A DNA stretch of 64,000 nucleotides, from positions 352,081 to 416,080 of the forward strand of contig NZ_JACMSF010000001.1 in the NCBI RefSeq assembly GCF_014257025.1, given 5' to 3'. A program made the translations under genes and the position numbers. Below, piece after piece: positions 58,382 through 64,000 of this stretch. The notes under the pieces were generated by a model, which saw only the letters and a list, made by a program, of their open reading frames with translations, ran no database searches and was not told the origin of the DNA. This DNA is from Streptomyces cupreus. Its GTDB lineage: Bacteria; Actinomycetota; Actinomycetes; Streptomycetales; Streptomycetaceae. The first letter of the stretch is position 1. Each line of letters starts with the position of its first letter.

Positions 58382-59557
58382 ATGGCCCACGACCGCGCCG
58401 TAGGAATTCACGATCTGTCGTTCGCGACCACCGAGTTCGTCCTCGCGCACACCGTCCTCGCCGAGCACAACGGCACCGACATCGACAAGTACCACCACGG
58501 CATCGGCCAGCGGTCGATGAGCGTGCCCGCCGCCGACGAGGACATCGTGACCATGGCCGCGACCGCCGCCGCGCCGATCGTCGAGCGGCACGGCAGCGAC
58601 GGGATCCGGACCGTCCTCTTCGCGACGGAGTCCTCGATCGACCAGGCGAAGTCGGCCGGGATCTACGTCCACACGCTCCTCGGACTGCACTCGGCCACCC
58701 GGGTCGTCGAGCTCAAGCAGGCCTGCTACGGGGCGACGGCCGCCCTCCAGTTCGCCATCGGCCTGGTGCGCCGCGACCCGGCGCAGCGGGTCCTCGTCAT
58801 CGCCGCCGACGTCTCCAAGTACGAGCTGGACAGCCCCGGCGAGGCCACCCAGGGCGCCGCCGCCGTGGCCATGCTGGTCGGCGCCGACCCCGCGCTCGTG
58901 CGCATCGAGGAACCGTCGGGCGTGTTCACCGCGGACGTCATGGACTTCTGGCGGCCCAACTACCGCGAGGCCGCCCTGGTCGACGGACAGGAGTCCATCG
59001 GCGCGTATCTGCTGGCGGTGCAGGGCAGTTGGAAGGACTACACCGAGCAGGGCGGGCGCGCGCTGGACGACTTCGCCGCGTTCTGCTACCACCAGCCGTT
59101 CACGAAGATGGCCTACAAGGCCCACCGCCAGCTCCTCAACCACTGCGGGCACGGCGTCGACGAGGACCGCGTCAGCCGGGACCTCGCACTGACCACCGCC
59201 TACAACAACGTCATCGGCAACAGCTACACCGCCTCGGTGTACCTGGCCCTCGCCGCGCTGCTCGACCAGGCCGACGACCTGACCGACCGGGCCATCGGCT
59301 TCCTCAGCTACGGCTCCGGCAGCGTCGCCGAGTTCTTCGCCGGCACCGCCGTACCCGGATACCGGGACCATCTGCGCACCAAGGCGCACCGCGAGGCCAT
59401 CGACCGGCGCACCCCCGTGGACCACGCCCGCTACCGAGGCCTGCACGAGTTCTCCTTCCCGGCCGACGGCGGAGACCACCGCACTCCGGCCGAGACCACG
59501 GGCCCCTTCCGGCTGGCGGCCCTGCGCGACCACAAGCGCGTCTACGAGACGCGCTAG
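58382..59557 (+). CDS. HMG-CoA synthase
   Basis: A 391-residue thiolase-fold enzyme joining acetyl-CoA and acetoacetyl-CoA. The catalytic Cys115 lies in VELKQACYGATAALQ, His237 in CYHQPFTKMAYKA, and the general-base glutamate in FATESSIDQAKS. ATG 58382 follows closely on the reductase stop (4-bp gap); the weak ribosome site suggests translation by reinitiation. Confidence 0.93.
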   Translation: MAHDRAVGIHDLSFATTEFVLAHTVLAEHNGTDIDKYHHGIGQRSMSVPAADEDIVTMAATAAAPIVERHGSDGIRTVLFATESSIDQAKSAGIYVHTLLGLHSATRVVELKQACYGATAALQFAIGLVRRDPAQRVLVIAADVSKYELDSPGEATQGAAAVAMLVGADPALVRIEEPSGVFTADVMDFWRPNYREAALVDGQESIGAYLLAVQGSWKDYTEQGGRALDDFAAFCYHQPFTKMAYKAHRQLLNHCGHGVDEDRVSRDLALTTAYNNVIGNSYTASVYLALAALLDQADDLTDRAIGFLSYGSGSVAEFFAGTAVPGYRDHLRTKAHREAIDRRTPVDHARYRGLHEFSFPADGGDHRTPAETTGPFRLAALRDHKRVYETR

Positions 59558-59600
59558 CCGACAGTGCCCCATCCAGACCGATTGAGGGGAAGACGGGCGC

Positions 59601-60575
59601 ATGACCGAAGTCGGGATCCTCGGTACGGGTGCTCATGTGCCGGATCGAGTTGTCTCCAATGACGAGGCCGGAGCGCGGGCGGGGGTCGACGACGCCTGGG
59701 TCGTCCGCAAGACCGCGATCCGGGAACGCCGCTGGGCCGCCCCCGAGCAGGCCACCTCGGACCTGGCCGCGGCCGCCGGACGGGCCGCGCTGCGGTCGGC
59801 CGGCATCACCGCCGACCAGCTGACCGTGATCGTCGTGGCCACCTCCACACCCGACCGTCCCCAGCCGCCCACCGCCGCCTACGTACAGCATCTGCTCGGC
59901 GCCGTCGACGCGTCCGCGTTCGACGTCAACGCCGTGTGCTCCGGCGAGGTGTTCGCGCTCGCCGCGGCCGAGGGGATCCTCACCAGAAGGGGCGGATACG
60001 CCCTGGTCATCGGCGCCGATGTGTACTCGCGCATCCTGAACCCGGCCGACCGCAGAACAGTCGTCCTGTTCGGCGACGGCGCCGGTGCGATGGTTCTGGG
60101 CCGGGGACAGGGCGCTCGCGTCCGCGCCCTCACCACGTACACCTTCGGCGAATTGTCGGGCCTGATCGAGGTGCCCGCGGGCGGCAGCCGGCTGCCCGTC
60201 GACCGGGCCGCCCTGGACGCCGGTCTGCACTACTTCAGGATGGACGGCCGTGCGGTGCGCGGCTTCGTCGAGGACCGTCTGCCGCTGCTGACCAAGCAGT
60301 TCCTCCACGAGAGCGGGGTCGGCCCCGACGACATCGGCCACTTCGTCCCGCACCAGGCCAACGGCGTCCTGCTCGACACCGTGTTCGCCGCACTGGCCCT
60401 GTCCAGGGCCACCCTGCACCGCACCCTGACGTACTACGGCAACACCGGAGCCGCCTCCATCCCGATCACCCTTGCGGAAGCCGCCCGCACCGGAGCCTTC
60501 CGGCCCGGCGACCTGATCCTCCTGGCCGGTTTCGGCGGAGGCATGGCCGCGGGGTTCGCGCTGGTCGAGTGGTGA
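59601..60575 (+). CDS. Acetoacetyl-CoA synthase (KASIII-like, NphT7 type)
   Basis: A 324-residue beta-ketoacyl-ACP-synthase-III-fold protein with Cys113 (FDVNAVCSGEVFAL), His251 (FVPHQAN) and Asn281 (YYGNTGAAS). Next to the mevalonate genes it almost certainly condenses acetyl-CoA with malonyl-CoA to acetoacetyl-CoA, as NphT7 does, replacing thiolase. ATG 59601 is preceded by a GAGGGGAAG site. Confidence 0.9.
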   Translation: MTEVGILGTGAHVPDRVVSNDEAGARAGVDDAWVVRKTAIRERRWAAPEQATSDLAAAAGRAALRSAGITADQLTVIVVATSTPDRPQPPTAAYVQHLLGAVDASAFDVNAVCSGEVFALAAAEGILTRRGGYALVIGADVYSRILNPADRRTVVLFGDGAGAMVLGRGQGARVRALTTYTFGELSGLIEVPAGGSRLPVDRAALDAGLHYFRMDGRAVRGFVEDRLPLLTKQFLHESGVGPDDIGHFVPHQANGVLLDTVFAALALSRATLHRTLTYYGNTGAASIPITLAEAARTGAFRPGDLILLAGFGGGMAAGFALVEW

Positions 60576-60598
60576 AGACCTCGGCAGAAGCAGGAACC

Positions 60599-62599
60599 AT
60601 GACAACGAGACACTGCACGGTGGGCCTGATAGGCAGTGGCCCGCGCGGCCTCTCGGTGGTCGAACGGCTCTGCGCCAACGCCCGCTCACAGCCCGAGAGC
60701 GGCACGGTCCACGTCCATGTCGTCGATCCTTACCCGCCCGGCTCCGGCAAGGTGTGGCGCACCGACCAGTCCCGTCATCTGCTCATGAACACCGTGGCCG
60801 GACAGATCTCCGTGTTCACCGACGCCTCCGTCGACCTGCGTGGCCCGCTGGAACCCGGACCGAGCCTGCACGAGTGGGCCGAGGCGCTCCTCGCGGGCCA
60901 CCCCGGCCACGACTGTCCGCCCCATGTCCTCGACGAGGCCCGCGAGTTGGGGCCCGACACCTATCCGACGCGCGCGTTCTACGGCCGGTATCTGCAATGG
61001 GCGTACCAGCGCATCGTCGAGAACGCACCCCCGGGCCTGCGCGTCACCACGCACACCGCGCTCGCCGTAGCCCTCGACGACGATCCGGAAGCCGAGGACA
61101 CGACCCTGCAACGGGTGGTGCTCGACGACGGAACCGTGCTCGCGGGCCTGCACGCCGTGATCCTGTGCCAGGGCCACCTGCCGGCCCGAGCGGACACCGC
61201 CGAGCGGGAGTTCGCCACCCGGGTGCGGCAGGCGGGGCTGGTCCACATCCCTCCCGCCAACCCGGCGGACGTCGATCTCGACGTGCTGTCCCCGGGCACC
61301 AAGGTGCTGCTGCGCGGGCTCGGGCTGAACTTCTTCGACCACATGGCCGAGCTCACCGTCGGCCGCGGCGGCTCCTTCTCACGGGCCGGCGGACGGCTCG
61401 TCTACCTCCCCAGCGGCCGGGAGCCGCACCTGTACGCCGGGTCCCGGCGGGGCATCCCCTACCAAGCCCGGGGCGACAACGAGAAGGGCCCGCACGGCCG
61501 GCACGAGCCGCTGCTGCTCACCGCCGACCGCGTCGCGGAGCTGCGCCGCACCCACGCGCGCTCAGGTCTCGACTTCAGGACGGATCTCTGGCCCCTGATC
61601 TCCCGCGAGGTCGAGGCCGTCTACTATCGGACGCTGTTCACCTCGCGCGGACACCTCGCCAGGGCCGAGCAACTCCAGGACGACTTCCTGGCGGCAGGAC
61701 CGGGGGAGCGGGAGAAGGACGCCGTCCTGTCGGCGTACGGCATCAGCGAGAAGTACCGCTGGGACTGGGAACTGATCGCGCGCCCGTACCGGGACCGGGA
61801 GTTCGTCAGCCGTCGGGACTTCACCGACTGGCTCCTCGACCACCTGCGCAAGGACGTCGCGGAGGCCAGGTGCGGCAATGTCAGCGGTCCGCTCAAGGCC
61901 GCCCTCGACGTCCTGCGCGACCTGCGCAACGAGGTCCGGCTCGCGGTCGACCACGGGGGCCTGCACGGCGACTCGTACCGCGCGGACCTGGACGACTGGT
62001 ACACCCCGCTCAACGCGTTCCTCTCCATCGGACCGCCCGCGCGGCGGGTCGAGGAGATGATCGCCCTGATCGAGGCCGACGTGCTGCACGTGATCGGGCC
62101 GGGCCTGCGGGTCAGGGTCGACGGCACCGGGTACACCGCCGGTTCGCCGCTCGTGCCCGGCTCCGAGGTCCGTGTGGACGCCCTGGTCGAGGCACGCCTG
62201 CCCGACATCACCCTGCGTCGCACCGACGATCCGCTGCTACGCCATCTGCTGGCCACCGGACAGTGCACCACCTACCGCATCCGCACCCGCTCCGGCGGCG
62301 CGTACGAGAGCGACGGACTAGCCGTCACCGGGCGGCCGTTCCGCCTGATCGACGCGGCCGGACGGGCGCATCCGCGGCGCTTCGCGTTCGGCGTGCCCAC
62401 GGAGTCGGTGCACTGGGTGACGGCCGCGGGCATCCGGCCCGGCGTCAACTCCGTGACGCTCACGGACTCCGACGCCATCGCGCGTGCGGCCCTCGCCTGC
62501 GCCGGCAGCACGAGCGCGGCATCCGGCGGCGGACAGGAAGCTCACACAGAACGAGGGCAGGAAGCTCACACAGAACAGGGACTCACCCATGCCCACTGA
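60599..62599 (+). CDS. FAD/NAD(P)-binding monooxygenase, CreE-like (aspartate N-oxidation candidate)
   Basis: A 666-residue flavoprotein. The FAD loop is VGLIGSGPRGLSVVERL near residues 8-24; further cofactor-type regions are HAVILCQGHLPA and VLLRGLGLNFFDHMAELTV. Overall it matches the large FAD/NAD(P)-binding group that includes CreE, which oxidises aspartate to nitrosuccinate. It lies directly before a fumarase-superfamily lyase, as creE and creD do. ATG 60599 is preceded by AAGCAGGA; a GTG at 60572 overlaps the previous stop. The C-terminus carries a duplicated GQEAHTE octapeptide. Confidence 0.82.
   Translation: MTTRHCTVGLIGSGPRGLSVVERLCANARSQPESGTVHVHVVDPYPPGSGKVWRTDQSRHLLMNTVAGQISVFTDASVDLRGPLEPGPSLHEWAEALLAGHPGHDCPPHVLDEARELGPDTYPTRAFYGRYLQWAYQRIVENAPPGLRVTTHTALAVALDDDPEAEDTTLQRVVLDDGTVLAGLHAVILCQGHLPARADTAEREFATRVRQAGLVHIPPANPADVDLDVLSPGTKVLLRGLGLNFFDHMAELTVGRGGSFSRAGGRLVYLPSGREPHLYAGSRRGIPYQARGDNEKGPHGRHEPLLLTADRVAELRRTHARSGLDFRTDLWPLISREVEAVYYRTLFTSRGHLARAEQLQDDFLAAGPGEREKDAVLSAYGISEKYRWDWELIARPYRDREFVSRRDFTDWLLDHLRKDVAEARCGNVSGPLKAALDVLRDLRNEVRLAVDHGGLHGDSYRADLDDWYTPLNAFLSIGPPARRVEEMIALIEADVLHVIGPGLRVRVDGTGYTAGSPLVPGSEVRVDALVEARLPDITLRRTDDPLLRHLLATGQCTTYRIRTRSGGAYESDGLAVTGRPFRLIDAAGRAHPRRFAFGVPTESVHWVTAAGIRPGVNSVTLTDSDAIARAALACAGSTSAASGGGQEAHTERGQEAHTEQGLTHAH
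62534..62576 (+). repeat. 24-bp-period tandem duplication at the flavoprotein 3' end
   Basis: CAGGAAGCTCACACAGAAC occurs at 62534-62552 and 62558-62576. It encodes GQEAHTER/GQEAHTEQ just before the stop and just upstream of the lyase start, so the duplication also doubles a purine-rich stretch in front of that gene. Confidence 0.9.
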
Positions 62600-64000
62600 C
62601 ATCGGCCTCGCCGGGGATGCCGGTCTGCTGTCCCCGGTCTGGGCGGCCACCCCTGTCGTGGACGCGGTATCCGACGGGGCGTGGCTCAAGGCCATGCTGG
62701 ACGCCGAGGCGGCCCTGAGCCGGGCGCAGGCCCGCCTCGGCACGGTGCCCGCGACCGCCGCACAGGTCATCACGGAGGCCGCGCGGGCCGACCGGCTCGA
62801 CCTGGTCGCCCTGGCCCGGCAGGCTCGCGAGTCCGCCAACCCGGTGGTGGCGCTGGTACGGGAGTTCACCGCGCTGGTCGCGGCCCGGGACCCGGAGGCG
62901 GCCCGGTATGTGCACCGGGGTTCGACCAGCCAGGACATCCTCGACACCGCCACCGTCCTGGTCGTGCGCCGGACCGTGCGGCTGATCCGCGCCGATCTCG
63001 AACGCGTCGAGGAGGCCCTGGCCGTACTCGCCAGGGAACACCGGGACACCCTGATGGCGGGCCGCACCCTGGCCCTGCACGCGGTGCCCACGACCTTCGG
63101 GCTCAAGGCGGCGGGCTGGCGCCATCTCGTGCTGGACGCGGTGCACAGGCTCGACGCGCTGAGTGCCGACGTCCAACTCGGCGGCGCGGCAGGCACGTTG
63201 GCCGGATATCTCGCCCACGCGCCAAAAGCCGACCCGGCCGTCTACGTCCAGGACCTGACGGACGCGTTCGCGGCCGAACTGGGCCTGTCTGCCCCGCTCT
63301 TGCCGTGGCACGTGCTGCGTACTCCCATCGTGGACGTGGCCATGGCCGTCGCGTTCCTGTGCGGAGCCCTCGGCAAGATCGCCGTCGATGTGCTGTCCCT
63401 GACCCGGACCGAGGTCGGCGAGGTGCACGAGCCGGCGCCCAGCGGCCGGGGCGCGTCCTCGGCGATGCCGCACAAACGCAACCCCGTGCTCGCGACGGCC
63501 GTCAGATCCGCCGCGCTGCAGGCGCCCCAGCTCGCCGCGACCGTACTGGGCTGTCTGCCGAGCGAGGACGAACGGTCCGCCGGCTCCTGGCACGCCGAAT
63601 GGGAGCCGCTGCGCGCCCTGTTGCGGCTGGCCGGAGGCGCGGCCCACCAGGCGGTGGAACTCGTCTCCCAGCTGTCGGTGGATCCGGAGCGGATGCGCGC
63701 CAACACCCGGATCACCGGCGGCCAGATCGTCTCCGAGCGGATCGCCGCCGTACTCGCCCCCCTCCTCGGCAAGTCCCAGGCCCGCGACCTCCTGAACGCG
63801 GCGTCCGCCCGCGCGGCACGCACCGGCGAGCCGCTGGCGGATGTGCTACGGCAGGACAGCCGGGCGTCGGCCGTACTCGCCGACGCCCGACTGACCGACC
63901 TGTTCGAGCCGGAGGCCTACACCGGCGCCGCGGGCCCGCTGACCGACCGCGCGCTGTCCCGGTCACTACCCGCCACGGGCCGACGGACGAAGAAGGCCTA
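62589..64000 (+). CDS. Fumarase/aspartase-superfamily lyase, CreD-like (nitrosuccinate lyase candidate); stop codon at window edge
   Basis: A protein of 470 residues; the last two bases in the window are TA, so the stop codon finishes one base outside. The superfamily signature is GASSAMPHKRNPV (288-300), with the upstream active-site region YVHRGSTSQDILDT (107-120) and HALHAVPTTFGLK-like substrate region. It most resembles the 3-carboxymuconate cycloisomerase branch, to which CreD belongs. CreD releases nitrous acid and fumarate from nitrosuccinate. It overlaps the flavoprotein gene by 11 bp. A plain adenylosuccinate or argininosuccinate lyase is unlikely in this context. Confidence 0.82.
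   Translation, partial: MPTDIGLAGDAGLLSPVWAATPVVDAVSDGAWLKAMLDAEAALSRAQARLGTVPATAAQVITEAARADRLDLVALARQARESANPVVALVREFTALVAARDPEAARYVHRGSTSQDILDTATVLVVRRTVRLIRADLERVEEALAVLAREHRDTLMAGRTLALHAVPTTFGLKAAGWRHLVLDAVHRLDALSADVQLGGAAGTLAGYLAHAPKADPAVYVQDLTDAFAAELGLSAPLLPWHVLRTPIVDVAMAVAFLCGALGKIAVDVLSLTRTEVGEVHEPAPSGRGASSAMPHKRNPVLATAVRSAALQAPQLAATVLGCLPSEDERSAGSWHAEWEPLRALLRLAGGAAHQAVELVSQLSVDPERMRANTRITGGQIVSERIAAVLAPLLGKSQARDLLNAASARAARTGEPLADVLRQDSRASAVLADARLTDLFEPEAYTGAAGPLTDRALSRSLPATGRRTKKA

Noticed and set aside
1..64000. CRISPR arrays, tRNA or rRNA genes
   Set aside because: No regularly spaced repeats with spacers and no recognisable cloverleaf or rRNA sequence were seen on reading; this was by eye, without a covariance search.

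Overview
The window is high-GC actinobacterial DNA, almost certainly a Streptomyces accessory region (chromosome-arm type). Evidence: LacI/DeoR-controlled sugar ABC transporters, a SARP-type regulator, a complete mevalonate operon next to a type III PKS, frequent GTG/TTG starts, 4-bp stop/start overlaps, and many decaying genes. No rRNA, tRNA or CRISPR array was recognised.

Region 1 (1-10.5 kb) is a decaying galactoside-utilisation block. It holds a CUT1 sugar ABC transporter (binding protein, MalF, and a MalG cut by the window edge) and two close LacI-family paralogues. Between and beyond these lie a GH42 beta-galactosidase killed by one nonsense codon and two frameshifts, a GH2 beta-galactosidase that lost its acid/base segment and is fused to a headless NmrA-like reductase, and an amidohydrolase scrap. 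A perfect 17-bp inverted repeat lies upstream of the second LacI gene.

Region 2 (10.5-19.1 kb): a minus-strand sulfatase, formylglycine-generating enzyme and glycine-betaine-type binding protein set with a LysR gene upstream; then gene fragments, an IS5-type deletion derivative, two GNAT acetyltransferases and an MBL-fold hydrolase.

Region 3 (19.6-31.7 kb): a LacI-regulated CUT1 transporter divergent from a glycogen-debranching-type glycosidase, then a DeoR-regulated transporter with a zinc alcohol dehydrogenase (polyol-like). Strong hairpins separate the convergent ends.

Region 4 (32-38 kb): a secreted protein-arginine deiminase with the vertebrate-type catalytic set, two broken genes, a VOC protein, and a divergent EamA transporter / MocR regulator pair.

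Region 5 (38.0-45.1 kb) is the most unusual part. A compact minus-strand operon encodes a PatA/PatG-like subtilisin, five small proteins of which four share a (T)PxQTPA(I/V)xR-like segment (the fifth a looser version), and a trypsin-like protease fused to an alpha/beta-hydrolase. It is divergent from a SARP regulator, with three GCGTT(C/T) repeats at exact 11-bp spacing between them. It resembles a multi-precursor RiPP or protease-triggered peptide system; I do not recall a named system with this layout.

Region 6 (45.4-64 kb, open at the right edge) is a meroterpenoid cluster of furaquinocin/naphterpin type. Tetrahydroxynaphthalene synthase, a cupin oxygenase, a DegT aminotransferase, a methyltransferase, an AMP-forming ligase, an ABBA prenyltransferase and a P450 are followed by all mevalonate-pathway enzymes (acetoacetyl-CoA synthase to IPP isomerase). 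It ends with a flavoprotein and a fumarase-superfamily lyase resembling the aspartate-to-nitrous-acid pair CreE/CreD. The aminotransferase, nitrite pair and ligase together suggest an amination, diazotisation and amino-group-removal route on the naphthoquinone.
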